A stretch of 64,000 nucleotides of DNA, taken from positions 40,477,501 through 40,541,500 of the forward strand of contig NC_090698.1 of the NCBI RefSeq assembly GCF_040954835.1. The letters run 5' to 3'. This document shows positions 25,701 through 51,361 of the stretch, one piece after another. Made by a program: the position numbers and the translations under genes. This DNA is from Lepisosteus oculatus (taxonomy: Eukaryota; Chordata; Actinopteri; Semionotiformes; Lepisosteidae). The stretch's first letter is position 1. Each line of letters begins with the position of its first letter. The notes under the pieces were generated by a model. That model made no database searches and was not told the DNA's origin. It saw nothing but the letters and a program-made list of their open reading frames with translations.

Positions 25701-28700
25701 CTGTCATAGAAAGACTTACTGTAAACGCCTTTACTGTGCCCGTTGTAGATATTGAATTTTACCACTGAAGGGAAATCTTAGTAGCTGAGCATAAAAAGAA
25801 TAGGAGCATACTGTAACGCGTGTGAAGGCCATAAACGATATTAATTTTGGAACGTAAACATACAGTATATGGCTGGTCTTGGTACTTTAAAGAAAAAAAT
25901 ACACACCAGTATTCCATTTCTCCCTAAACATTGTAAGCTTCGAAGTCTTTAACTAACGTGATACCGGAGTCAACAAGCATACTTTTAGAATTTGATTAAA
26001 AGGGAATATAATATGGAATCGCGTATCTAAAGAATTTAATAACGGTATGATTATATCCGTGTACTGCGGCAGGACTGTGTAAGGCTGTTTCGCCTGCCTG
26101 CTTATGCGAGCTGTCTTGTAGCCTACTGGTCTAGGTACATGACTACCAGCTGGCAGGTTGTGTGTTCGAATCCAGCTGGTGTTGGACTTTTCATTTTTAT
26201 TTATTTATTTTTTAATCGCGTAACATAAACATATTAGCGTATGCAAACTGTACTGTATACAGTATGTATATGTATATTTGATGTCTTAACTGTGCCCGTT
26301 TAATTGAATTAAAAAAAATTATTTAACACGAACATTAAGCTGTTTACATCTTCCGCCTGAGAACAGTCACTTCTGTGATTATATCGTTATTAAATTCTTT
26401 AGATACACGATTCCGTATTATATTCCCTTTTAATCAAATTCTAAAAGTATGCTTGTTGACTCCGGTATCGCGTTAGTTAAAGACTTCGATGCTTAAAATG
26501 TTTAGGGAGAAATGGAATACTGGTGTGTATGTTTTCTTTAAAGTACCGAGACCAGCCATATACTGTATGTTTAAGTTCCAAAATTAATATCGTTTATGGG
26601 CTTCACACGCGTTGCAGTATGCTCAGGCACTAAGTAAAAGGAGATGCTTCGTATTGCTTGACTAATTTTAAAAACTAAGTTATAAATATAAAAATTGCAG
26701 GCGCTGCTCTGGCGCGTCGGCTCCTACACAGTGCCTGTCTGCCGTAAGCGTTACAACATACATACAGTACCCAACACTGCTTGTACCCATCTGTCATGCA
26801 AATAAAACACCTTGAATTGAATTGAATTGAGGGGAGAAGGGGGGGATACTAAAGCCAATACTGGCTCAATGGGCTTTGACGTGCTAATGCGTTGGTTTAA
26901 CGGTCCGGGTGTGGCAGGCTTCCAATGTAAACTCGACTCGATTAGAAGACAATGAACGTATTTTAGCCCTAAATGAATTAATAGCAAACATGGTTTACAT
27001 AAAATACATTTTTCCAAGAAAGTTTATAATAATACGATCTATAGTTGAAATCTGAGCCTACTTTAAAAATAAAGGAAAAGCATTTTCAGAGAGCAATCAC
27101 GCTGTGTTTATGTAGAAAAAGTGATTAGGTTTATGAGCAATCTAATTACCTATTCGCTTAAAACGCTATATAAAATAAAGTTTATTTAGAGATGAATGAT
27201 CGGTGTCACAGTTTAAATAATGTGAGTCAGGAAACTAACACAGCGCCACCGGATTTAATAACGCAATAAAAACGCTATAAAATAATGTGACACAGTACAG
27301 CACAGTACAACAATACTGACCATGACTTTAGAAGCATAAATTACCTTACACTCAATTTAAACACAAGCTGTCTTTCTGTATGAACCTCTAAGCTCTGGTT
27401 CATACAGAAAATGTAGAAATGCATTAGCCTGATCATGATTAAAAAACACATAATTAAACACGCGTTTGCGATTTAAATCAGAACACGATTTAAATCAATA
27501 TAAATGTTTATATTGTAACGCATACTGTCCAGCCTCCATTTCTCTATAAAAATTTACTGTTGCACACACACACACAATAGAAGCAGGAACCGCTGTCAGA
27601 AGGGAAGATATATTCAAAATATCGCAAATATCGATCATGTTGCGATATTTTGAAATATAAAAGTCAATTGATTGTCCATAATATTGCTTACCTATTTTTT
27701 CGAAGAAATGTTTGTTAAAATAAAAGTCCAGCACCAGCTGGATTAGAACACACAACCTGCCAGCTGGTAGTCACGCACCTAGACCAGTAGGCTACAAGAC
27801 AGCTCGCATGATCAGGTAGGCGAAACAGCCTTACACAGTCCTGCCGCAGTACACGGATATAATCATACCGTTATTAAATTCTTTAGATACGCGATTCCAT
27901 ATTATATTCCCTTTTAATCAAATTCTAAAAGTATGCTTGTTGACTCCGGTATCACGTTAGTTAAAGACTTCGAAGCTTACAATGTTTAGGGAGAAATGGA
28001 ATACCGGTGTGTATTTTTCCTTGTGATATTTTAAGCTCTAGTTGAATGATAGGTGTCGCATTTTAAATCATTTTCGTAGCTAGAAATTATGAAACGCCCT
28101 GTTAAAAGCAAGGAAGTTTTTATGCCCCGTTGAAGTAAAACAAAATGCCTGACAAAGTATGGCTTGGACAGATTCCAAGTGCTTGTACAAATGTGCTAAA
28201 GAAATTATACTTTGAGTATACAGCTTGTCCAAAGTCATCCATTATCAATACTATTAGTAATATCTTCAGTAAAGGCTTTGATGCATAAATATTTCTGATA
28301 AAGGTAGGTTGTGTACTTCTGTACAACTGAGCAATCTTGCTTTCATAATATATACCAACATTTTAATGACTGATGATTAACATGCTGTAATACACAGTTC
28401 AAAATTAAATGCTGTACATGAGAAGTTAAGCTCCCCCTGGCGGTTTTACAAGGCGACGCCGGATAGTTAGTCACGTGACATGCGTGACACTGCGTGATAC
28501 TGCGTGATACTGCGTGATACTGCGTGATACTGCGTGATACTGTGACACGCCCACCGGGGTATGCCGCGAAATACCTCACCCATTTTGAATGGCTGCATCT
28601 GTACATACATTTAATTGACAGAATCCCTGCTGAAAAAAAATGTTGCCTTTCACAGATGTCAGGGCAACCTTTTCAAGTTAAAATTACAATTTCTAAACTT

Positions 28701-31234
28701 CAAATCTCAGAATTGTGACTTTATATCTCACAATTGCGACTTTTTATTTCACATTAGTGACTTCAAAATGGCCCACATTTCATTGTCTGTCATTTTGTTA
28801 TTGTAACGGATTCAGGTTCTAGGGCTTGTGCCCTCGCCGCTCCCACCCTAGTTCATGCCTCACTGCATTGGCTCGAACCCGGATCTTGCCAGCTGAGCTA
28901 AAGAAGACTTTCTTTAGCCCCGGCGGCCAGCATCCCTGTTACGCGCAGGGGAGGTCTGTGCTGTCACCGCACTGCAACCAGATCGTACAACCTGTATGTC
29001 GGCCGTTCCGTTACACTATATTCATAAATCGTACAGGATCATAGGATCTATAGAGCTGAAGACTTGTCTTGTACAGTGCCCTGATAAAAATCAAATTAAT
29101 TACACTAGTTTTTATGGAATCCCATTACCTGGTCGGAAAAGTGGACGGTGGGCTTTTTAAAAAAGTTTTTATTTAAACACCAGAAATAAGGAGACGGAAT
29201 ATGAAAAAAGATACAGAAATAGACACTTCACATCCAGAAGAATTCACAATTATAAAAGCTGGAACTTTTTACATATTTCCATTGTATGTCTTGCCTTTTA
29301 ATTCTTTAAATTTCTAATAGAATTTAAGTAAAAAAGGATTTTGTTCCTTGGGAGAGGCCAGGGCACAAGCCCTAGAACCCGAATCTGTTACAATAACAAA
29401 ATGACAGACAATGAAATGTGGGCCATTTCGAAGTAGCAATTGCGAGATATGAAGTCACAATTCTGAGTTTTGAAGTCGTAATCTGAGTTTTTAAGTTGCA
29501 ATTGCGACTTAAAGTCGGCATTCTGAGATACAAAGATGCAATTGCGGGATACCATACCACGTTTTTTTTTTTACTCCCTGGCGGAAACGGGCTTCCATCG
29601 ATATCGGTTCGGCTGCTGCTGTGTGTTTATTTTGACCAAACAGGATCAGCCGGAAAGGAGAGTTAGTCATTTCTATGCTGATGATACTCAAATCTACATC
29701 CATATTAAACCTGACACTGAAGTGGATGTCTCTACACTTACTGTATCTCTGATGTAAAAACCTCAATGACTCAAAATTCTGTGGATGGGACTGTACTTGA
29801 ATTTCAATAAATTGAAGACCTTGGGGGTGATATGTTCACCCTAAAGCACTGCATTGGCTCCACACTAGATTCCCAGGCCAAGAATAGTGAAAGTCCTAGA
29901 CTTCTTCACTTAAAATAATATGGAATAATCTGCAAGTAGTGCCGATAAAGGTGCATGAAAGCACTAAAAAATGCATTCTTTCATAATTTTTAAGTAACAT
30001 CTTTCTTCAGTACTACAAAGTTTGCAGCATATCATACATTCTCTATGAGAATCCTACCCACCAGACTACTTCCCAAGTTGTTTATACCAGAAATAAAAAT
30101 TAGCTTTACATTTTCAGGTTTTTGGACATGCTGTCAACTTTGAAAATGAAGCATGTGCCAAGCACAGTTCATCAAAAGTAATGTAGTTTGTTGTGATGGA
30201 CTTAAGTTATGTACCGTTTGAAGCAAAATACAAGGACAAGATGTTTTAAGTGGAAATTCAGAATTTTTAACCCAAAACGTAACCATGAAGTTGGAGGTTA
30301 CATACTGTAACCATTTCACCAGTAATTTTAGCTGGTTGCTTGTTTTGAAACTGCCTGTTTTGTAGATTTATGTAGTTTTTTTACTGATTTCAGCATTGAG
30401 AAAAGCAAAATTGACCAGAGTAATTTAGCTTGTGGTTTCCAGTCTGTGAATGTTAGATTTTTTTAAAATTAAAACACTCAACAAATTTATATACATTCAA
30501 ATATGAAAATATAATGTGTGTGATTATTTTCTAGAAACTGCTTGATACTGTATTTAATAAAGGATACATTTAAAAGTTGTTGGTGTTGTATTTGGACTTT
30601 CTTTTCACAGGGGTTTCTGTTTTCATGTTGGCATTTTTTTCCCCTCGACTCGCAGTTTTGTAGCACCTACTACAAATTATCTTATTCTACCATAATTATC
30701 TTGTCAGTATCTAAAATCTCACCAAATCACTATTTTCTCAAAAGCTTCAGAATATTTTTGCAGTATATAAACTTTTTCCTGCCTGTCTGGTGAAGGTAAC
30801 GGATGTTTATTATTTCTTAATGAGTAATTTCTCTCTTAGTATTGCTATGTCCCCATGATGGTATTTTAATTAATTGTATAATTATTTGAGTCTTGTAATA
30901 AGTTTGAACATAGCTTTGTGTTTGTGAATATTAAGTTTTAAAGAGGTTTGAGGTGGCACGTCCCTTGAAAAGATGTTATCCCAGTTCAATTTTTCAGAAG
31001 CAATATGTTACTGAGGCGTTTTTACATGCTTTGTGTCCACTGCAGTATCGCACTCCGATGTTCCTGGACAACCTCCCCAGCACCTTACAGCAACAAGCAA
31101 CAAGCGGAGGCCTGATTTCCACAAGCAGCCATTATGAGAGTAGCAGTCACAGCAGTGGCTCTGCCAGGAACGAAACTGGAGTCATTACAGGAGGCGGGGG
31201 GACCATTATTCCAGATATCATTTCCCTGGATTAA
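10780..31234 (+). CDS. pias2: PIAS2 (PIASx) SUMO E3 ligase, 14 coding exons, complete
   Basis: Nuclear E3 SUMO ligase and transcriptional coregulator that transfers SUMO from UBC9 to targets. Coding exons: 10780-10803, 12378-12846, 13976-14060, 14686-14736, 16922-17012, 17437-17571, 19010-19115, 19541-19614, 19725-19885, 20129-20262, 22104-22290, 22788-22927, 25345-25382, 31046-31234. All have AG/GT borders and compatible phases, giving 627 aa (human PIAS2 is about 621). Visible: start [11 protein letters not shown] domain near residues 11-45 with an LQVLL motif; PINIT-type domain near 140-300 containing PLNIT; SP-RING around 320-400 with ligands C360, H362, C383 and C386; SUMO-interacting core IIDLTI at 468-473 followed by an acidic run; Ser-rich tail ending IPDIISLD. 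The match to PIAS2 is closer than to PIAS1 at both the first residues and the SP-RING. The start ATG has A at -3 and G at +4. Intron 13 is about 5.7 kb and repeat-filled. Family assignment is near certain; exact alternative isoforms cannot be seen. Confidence 0.97.
14181..14400 (+). repeat. SINE copy 2, internally deleted
   Basis: Has the GGCATGGTGGCGCAG head, ACTGGTAGGTTAATTGG, a TGGACTGGAGTCCTATCCAG block and GTGTACCTTGCC. The part after the head is missing. It lies in pias2 intron 3. Confidence 0.75.
18650..18765. repeat. Degraded foldback-family copy
   Basis: AACGCAACGTTTTGGCTGTG followed by GAGCCTTCTTCGGGTGT and, about 30 nt on, ACACCCGAAG. It shares the centre of the foldback elements at 50491-50631 and 62925-63047 but has lost most of one arm. 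Located in pias2 intron 6. Confidence 0.55.
23015..24523 (-). mobile_element. Inactive Tc1-like DNA transposon
   Basis: Long terminal inverted repeats of about 200 nt (left from 23015, right ending 24523) are flanked by TA on both sides (23013-23014, 24524-24525), the Tc1/mariner target. The - strand holds transposase relics: an N-terminal HTH part ([30 protein letters not shown]) at 24268-23954 and a catalytic part with [10 protein letters not shown] and [14 protein letters not shown] at 23739-23401. Frames are broken and the segment that should carry WTDE, the first catalytic Asp, is lost. It lies in pias2 intron 12, starting 87 nt after exon 12. Confidence 0.92.
24620..25227. mobile_element. 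pogo/Tigger-like non-autonomous element (MITE)
   Basis: Ends are CAGTGATCTCTGCTATTACA on the left and, inverted, CAGGTATCTCTGCTATAACG on the right, with TA on each side (24618-24619, 25228-25229). These ends resemble the CAGTGATTCCTCGCTATTAC-type termini of Tigger/pogo elements. An internal [14 protein letters not shown] reading near 24929 recalls a pogo-type N-terminus, but there is no transposase. 608 nt, in pias2 intron 12. Confidence 0.75.
25345..25382 (+). CDS. pias2: pias2 micro-exon 13 (38 nt)
   Basis: This short exon is bounded by a CCTTTTAG acceptor and a GTATG donor. With one base carried from exon 12 it reads [13 protein letters not shown] and joins in phase 0 to exon 14, which begins YRTPMFLD. 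That corresponds to the GLDFLSLIPVDPQ / YCPPMFLD segment of known PIAS2, so both sequence and phase agree. It sits between two mobile elements: a MITE ending 118 nt upstream and a large inverted-repeat element starting 198 nt downstream. It was found by reading the intron and is too short to appear as an open frame. Confidence 0.88.
26112..26186 (+). repeat. tRNA-like sequence with pol III A and B boxes (left arm)
   Basis: TAGCCTACTGG (A box, 26119-26129) and GTTCGAATCC (B box, 26164-26173) are 34 nt apart, as in tRNA genes. A GCCT/AGGT D-stem can form, and the anticodon loop keeps a T before the triplet ACC. The acceptor, anticodon and T stems do not pair, so it is a decayed tRNA-derived sequence rather than a tRNA gene. 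Confidence 0.6.
26700..26840 (+). repeat. SINE/LINE 3' fragment with TTGAA tail
   Basis: ATGCAAATAAAACACCTTGA leading into repeated GAATT units is typical of an L2-mobilised SINE or L2 3' end. It sits between the inverted-repeat segments of the large element, suggesting nested insertion. Confidence 0.45.
27727..27801 (-). repeat. tRNA-like sequence, inverted copy (right arm)
   Basis: Inverted counterpart of the tRNA-like block at 26112-26186, beginning TCCAGCACCAGCTGG on the + strand. The B box is changed (TTCTAATCC instead of TTCGAATCC). It would be transcribed toward the left-arm copy if active. Confidence 0.55.
28486..28546. repeat. 10-bp tandem array, unit TGCGTGATAC
   Basis: About six head-to-tail copies, the first with CACT for TACT. 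It lies just inside the right end of the 3.0-kb element; related GATACCGCGG/GCGTGATT motifs occur inside the left end near 25620-25675. Confidence 0.9.
28695..29478. repeat. Inverted-repeat element with about 20-bp degenerate units
   Basis: Left arm 28695-28843 and right arm 29351-29478 are inverted copies. They share AATGGCCCACATTTCATTGT, TGTCATTTTGTTATTGTAAC and TTCTAGGGCTTGTGCCCT. Outside that core each has degenerate units of the AATTGCGACTTTATATCTC type, a minisatellite-like pattern seen in fish transposons. The segment continues right to CGGAAACGGGCTTCCATCG near 29600. A tRNA-like TAGCTCAGCTGG ... GGGTTCGAGCC pair lies in the loop on the - strand, too closely spaced for a tRNA. Confidence 0.7.
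29640..29900 (+). mobile_element. L2-type LINE fragment with YADD box
   Basis: The + strand reads [20 protein letters not shown], the L2-family reverse-transcriptase catalytic motif, then breaks into stops within 40 codons. Only this short core remains. It lies in pias2 intron 13. Confidence 0.75.
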
Positions 31235-31577
31235 AGAATATAGACTTCAAACCTTTTCTTCATACACAGCAGAAGACAGCGGAAATACAGCGTGTACTGA
31301 ACTGAACCGTTTTTAAGCCATTCAAAATTTAAATCCTTTGGTTCTTTTTTTAAAAAAAACTCTGTACATTGCCTTTGACTCAATGAAGTGGACTTTCAAA
31401 ACCCATTCAGATGGAAAAAAGGACAGACTCTGTGAATGGGAACTATTGATGTGTAAATGTGTTTTGAAGGCTGATGCTCCGATTAAGTTGTATAAAACAT
31501 TCAGAGGCAGCTCAACTTTATAATAGCTGACTTCATGCGGTGCATTTTTCTCCTATGTTCTGATTGTTACATATAGC

Positions 31578-31583
31578 AATAAA
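31578..31583 (+). promoter_or_regulatory. pias2 poly(A) signal AATAAA
   Basis: A canonical AATAAA hexamer lies 344 nt after the pias2 stop codon (TAA at 31232-31234). It is followed by a T/G-containing stretch. It is the first perfect hexamer after the stop codon and is the likely 3' end signal. Confidence 0.6.
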
Positions 31584-31599
31584 CTAAGCCTTCCATAAT

Positions 31600-32695
31600 A
31601 ATGCTTCAGATGTGGTCAGATATTTTATGTAAAAAGCAATAGCTCAAAGTCTGTGTTGTGATGTTTTAATCAACTGCAAAGAATAGTTGTAAGGTATTTT
31701 ATTAGTGATTGTACCCACACTACTTAAGAAATAATTCAAATCTTATACTTAGATTTTTTCTGTTCCTTAAATGTGGTCTGATATTTTTGGTTCTAAGCAT
31801 TATTCCAGTTATTTTAAAAGTATTGGATTGTCTAATGAGTCTTATGGGTCACAGAATATAAGCATCTGCCATATTTCACTAAGCTTTAATATGTGGCTCA
31901 AGATAAATCATAGCATGTGTAGTCAAATTATAGAGCAGTATGGTTGTGTAGTTACAGATCGTACACATTTTTCAAAACTTCCCAAACTTCCCCAAAAAAA
32001 CATTTCAAAACAATGAGTTGGAAAATATGTACACAATATTGGAAATTTTTATGTTGCATGCGGAACTACTAACTTCAAATTCTACATGGAACGCTCCAGG
32101 ATAACTTTTATCTAAAATAATCCTACTGTAAATCCCTTTTACCATCTTAGAGCTTTATCAGCACACTACAGAGACTTGGTTGATACAGAAGAATGTTTCT
32201 GGCCACTTGGGCCAGTTACCCACCCTCTTTATATCCAAAAAAGGATTTTGTGTAAATTAAGAGACTGCTGTGTAAAAGTATTCAAAGAGCAGGTTTTTCT
32301 ACAAAAAGCACATTTGGGAATATCTGCCTACCAAACGCATAAGATTGACTGGAAAGACAACCAACTGAATTCAAAGGTATTAAAGAGGGGGTCTCTCTTA
32401 ATATAGACAATAGAGACCCAGCTTAGGAGGGATCAAACATCTTAAAATTGGCCATTGCCTTGCACAAAAATTGTGCTTTCAAAGTAAATCTCTTTGGGAA
32501 CTTTGAAGCTAGAACTTATCCCTTCTTCTGTTCATGTTGCACTAATTAATTTAGGCCTGTTTGAGCAGTTTATCATCAGTTAACATCTAGTTTTTGTCAA
32601 GTGGTCTGGCTTTAAAAACAGAAAGCTAACTATAGAATGCGTTAAATTCCTGAAACATTTTTCAACAGTTGTACAAAATGACTTTCAATAATTAC
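31600..32695. other. Intergenic space between convergent pias2 and eef2
   Basis: About 1.1 kb lies between the two convergent poly(A) signals. An open + frame at 32176-32406 has no recognisable domain and no splice partners, so it is not called a gene. No repeat family was recognised here. Confidence 0.5.
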
Positions 32696-32698
32696 ACT

Positions 32699-32704
32699 TT
32701 TATT
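32699..32704 (-). promoter_or_regulatory. eef2 poly(A) signal
   Basis: TTTATT on the + strand is AATAAA on the coding strand. It lies about 147 nt beyond the eef2 stop codon (TAA, 32853-32851), giving a short 3' UTR of roughly 160-180 nt. Confidence 0.55.
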
Positions 32705-32850
32705 TCATAGTTTTAATGTGGTTTCAAAACACTAGTTTTAACAAAGCTGTAGCCTTAATGATTTTATTGAAATGCGTTGTTACTCTGCAGTGTATATTCT
32801 TGTCTTCTGAGATGCGGTCATGGCCTAAAACACAGAAGCATCGTGATGGA

Positions 32851-48020
<15,170 letters not shown>

Positions 48021-48109
48021 TTTGGCGAATATCTCCCGAATATCAGGGTCGGCCTCTGCAGATTCCGGACGATTACCTCTTCCAAGGAGGACTTCAGGGG
48101 AAAGAGGCT

Positions 48110-50480
48110 GACTATGACGTAGGATCTCTGCTTATGGTGCAGCACCCAGTACACGGCAGGTCATATGGACCGAACTGACCCAGGTCACACCACTACAGCA
48201 AGGTGACAAAGCTGGCTTCAGCTGGTCTCCAGGCGAACTGAGGCGCACAAACGGAATGCCAGCGCACACACGGACTGCTGCAGTTCAGGAATCCACGCAG
48301 GCTCTGCAGTGTTAGAAAGATTTCGCCTGTCCCTTGTCTTGCAACAGTCCTGTACTTGCGCTGACTTCTCTAAGTGGAGCTCTCGAGCATTTCAATCAGT
48401 CGAAAGCAGGAGAAGCAGTAATGGAAGCACAATGGATAAAACTCAGCTCCATCTTTTGTCTTTAAAAACTTACAGTTTTCTGACTATTACACTTTCATTT
48501 ACACACAACTTCTGAATCTGAAAAGATGGATGTTTTGGATATTATATCATTGTTGAATCGGTACTCTAATCAATGTATCACAGTTTAAATGCAGCACCTG
48601 TTAGTGTGTGCCCTTCTATACACTGGAGGCCTAATGTTTTATACCTCCATGACTGTCTTCTCAAGATCAGTTATCAAGATTAGGAAAAATACACACACAA
48701 AGCAAATATATTGCTTATGAACTGCAGTTGACTTGAGCAATAAAGTTTCTGAGCAGTAAAAACACTAAAGATTTGTTTACAAGCAGAAGCTATTGTTGAT
48801 CAAAGAGAACACACATTCAACAAAACAGGTTACATTTTTATTTTGCCTACTGAGATTCGAGTCATAGAAACTGAAATTCAAACTCGAGTTTATCGGCTTG
48901 AGAAGTCTTGTTTGTTTTTTGATGTTATATAATTGGATGTAAAATTCCAAATAATGAAATCAGAAAATGTTTGATTACATTAACGTTTGCCTTGTAGGGA
49001 TTGGTAGAATTTGTATATACTTCCTTGGTGCATCCATTTCCAGACACTATTAAGGTTCATCATCACTGTTACTTTTTTACATAAACATATAAAAGCATTG
49101 GTCTTCATCCAGACTAAGCTGCATAAATATCTACAGTTTTTTATTTATAAGAAATCATGTTTTTATTAATAAGATACTAATACATGTATAAAATACAATT
49201 TTTATTGTATCTAAAGTTAATTTATTCAAAATAATTACTTAACTGTAAAAAGCAAGTAATTTAAAGCAGTAGAAGTTCACAAAGCAATATAGGATACGGG
49301 ATATAGGAATTACAGCAGATACAGTATATGGAGATGGGTGGGTTTGTTACAGGGTGAAAAATGTGTGAGGTGGCAGGTGTCAATGACTGTGTTGACCCTT
49401 GGGTTTGTATATGGTGGACAGTGTGTCTAGTGTCTGTTTCCTCCCCCTAGATAAAGTCTTCAAGTGCAGACAGCAGACAGAGTCAAAAGACTTTGGGGAG
49501 ACACAGACAGTAGCATTTCAAAGAGGTGGGGACTTACACAAAAAGAGGGGGACTCTGCAGTCAGGGGTAGAGGAAGGACTCAGCATTGTCTTCCTCCCCC
49601 CAGCCATCTGATGTTGTTCAGGTCAGTCAGGACTGAAGAGGATGCTTAAAACCACCGACAAACTACACCGAGTTTCTTCTCTGATACGGAAGGGCAGGCC
49701 CTCCGTGAGCTCAGATGAGGCCCGGGCCACTTCACATCGTGAGGCCCCATCATTGTTTGGGAAGAGGGGTAAAATATTTTAATGTTAAGAATGGCATGGT
49801 GGGAAGATTAAGGCAGCCATTTTGAAACTCCTAAAGAATGGTAGATTCAGCACTGAAAGGAGGACGTTTTTTCAAAGTGGACTTTAGTCAAGAATCACAG
49901 CATATGGTAAAAGTTCCAAATTTGACTCAAGTCGAGAAACACAGCCAAAGGGCTTAAGTGGAGGACCATGCACCCTTGGCTGAGGAGTGGCCCTCCTGTG
50001 AAGTGAGGCTTGGGCCAAATGGCCCTGCTGGCCCCTCCTCTCATAGGGCCTGCGGGAGGGAGCACAGCAAGTTAGTGATGGGAGCAGTTGTTGAGAACAC
50101 TGATACTGGACGGCTCCTTTGGGATATTGGGTTTGGGTAACTGGGGTCCATGGGGCTCATGTGTTTCTGAGAGTGTGTGTCCCTCTTGGGTATTTTATGT
50201 CATGGGTTCAGTGTGTATCAGTCGGCAGTATTGCATGTTGTAATTACTAGAGTACAAAACAGGCAATTATGTAGTCTTGACTGGGTGCACTGGTGGCTCT
50301 GGGAGTCCTAGCACTCTTAGAATTGTGGCTATAAGAAAGGAAGCACAGGTTCAGGCACCTGGTACCCGAGAGCCAATGGTGCAAAGGTACCATCTGGGAA
50401 ATCATGACAGAATGCCCTTTAGAGTTCCCCATGAAAAGTTTAAAATCAGTTCCTGTGCTTAGGGGTCACCATCCATGACA
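48110..50480. other. eef2/fancg intergenic region without a recognised gene
   Basis: This stretch has no exon that matches a known protein. The part near 49300-50460 is richer in G and C and in polypurine tracts, with open frames up to 70 codons that have no recognisable domain. It looks like an old, unclassified repeat, possibly LTR-derived, but no terminal repeats were identified. Confidence 0.4.
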
Positions 50481-50490
50481 TTTACAGGTG

Positions 50491-50631
50491 TGCAAAGGAA
50501 CAAGTAACGGTTTATTCCATGCTGAAAAGAGAAGAAAAGGAACACAATGATTCAGCAGTGGGGCCTTCTTCAGGTGTCAAGAAACGTTGTTTCTTTTCAG
50601 CATGGAATAAACCTTTACTTGTTCCTTTGCA
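50491..50631. repeat. Foldback element copy 1 (imperfect hairpin)
   Basis: Left arm 50491-50530 (TGCAAAGGAACAAGTAACGG, then TTTATTCCATGCTGAAAAG) is repeated inverted at about 50593-50631. The centre contains GGCCTTCTTCAGGTGTC. The same arm is found at 62925-63047 and a worn relative lies near 18650-18765, so this is a dispersed family. No protein is encoded; it is non-autonomous. Confidence 0.75.
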
Positions 50632-50993
50632 GCCTACGTATGCTGACGCAGCTACCTATTTGAACTTCATTTACAGGTGTCTTGACTTAATAAAGCACAG
50701 ACATTTAAATTATTATTTTATGTATATAGCCCCGGATTAATAAACGGTGATAAAACGTGATATGCAATTAAAAAAAGGAAGTTCGTAATTAACATTAGAG
50801 ACAATTCAGATATTCTACTACTGAAAGGAAACATTCAACCAGAAAACACATACATTTGAATCTTGTAACACAATAGCTCGATAAACAATTAAGACGTCAT
50901 CACTTAAATTATAATTCGTCACTGAAAGCAAAATAGCTGTCCTTGTACCATAACATCCCTCTGCTCTACTGCACTACATGCATTACACTGAAA

Positions 50994-51066
50994 TTTCCCG
51001 CCTACACTGGAGGAGCTCTCACATCCGTCTGTCATGTGCGTCATCAGAAATGAGACCAGCTATTGG
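50994..51066 (+). promoter_or_regulatory. fancg promoter motifs: E2F site and inverted CCAAT box
   Basis: TTTCCCGCC (consensus E2F site) lies at 50994-51002 and ATTGG (inverted CCAAT, NF-Y type) at 51062-51066, about 300-370 nt before the fancg start codon. E2F plus CCAAT is typical of S-phase and DNA-repair genes. A TGCGTCATC CRE-like motif sits between them. Motifs are seen; use is inferred. Confidence 0.45.
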
Positions 51067-51361
51067 CTGAAACGCTGTCGCTTCAATCCCAGAAGTCAAT
51101 CAAAGCTGGCGAGGAAGCGGGATTTACATCTTTACCCGTGCAAGAGTGTTTAGCTTTGCTCTTCTGTAAATACTGTATCGTCACTTTTAGAGTCGTATTA
51201 ACCGTGATCATTAATTTACACGAACTGTTCTCAAAGTTTAGTGAATGTAGTCATGCAATATCGTTTGATATATTTTTTCGTGTAAATGCGTGATACCAAT
51301 ATATCACAATGTAAGCCTTAAAAAAGCTCCCATTAAGTTTTGTGTACTTGTCAAAAAAAGA

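Larger units (their letters stand above)
25580..28601. mobile_element. 3.0-kb TA-flanked element with large internal inverted repeats
   Basis: Both ends carry AGATGCAGCCATTCAAA inverted, with TA immediately outside (25578-25579, 28602-28603). Inside, segment 25893-26186 is repeated inverted at 27727-28019 (about 294 nt arms, high identity). An overlapping segment 25804-26060 is also repeated inverted at 26374-26624. The 3' subterminal part has a 10-bp tandem array. No transposase frame was found, so it is non-autonomous; the family is not recognised. It fills much of pias2 intron 13. Confidence 0.7.

Noticed and set aside
25543-25755. 70-codon frame at the left end of the palindromic element
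   Set aside because: It begins outside the element, crosses its terminal repeat and has no transposase motif.
26112-26186. A functional tRNA gene
   Set aside because: A and B boxes are present, but the acceptor, anticodon and T stems do not pair; treated as tRNA-derived repeat.
28486-28546. CRISPR-like direct repeats
   Set aside because: Units are contiguous 10-mers without spacers in a vertebrate intron; a simple tandem repeat.
32176-32406. 76-codon + strand frame between pias2 and eef2
   Set aside because: No recognisable domain, no splice partner, and it lies beyond the pias2 poly(A) signal.
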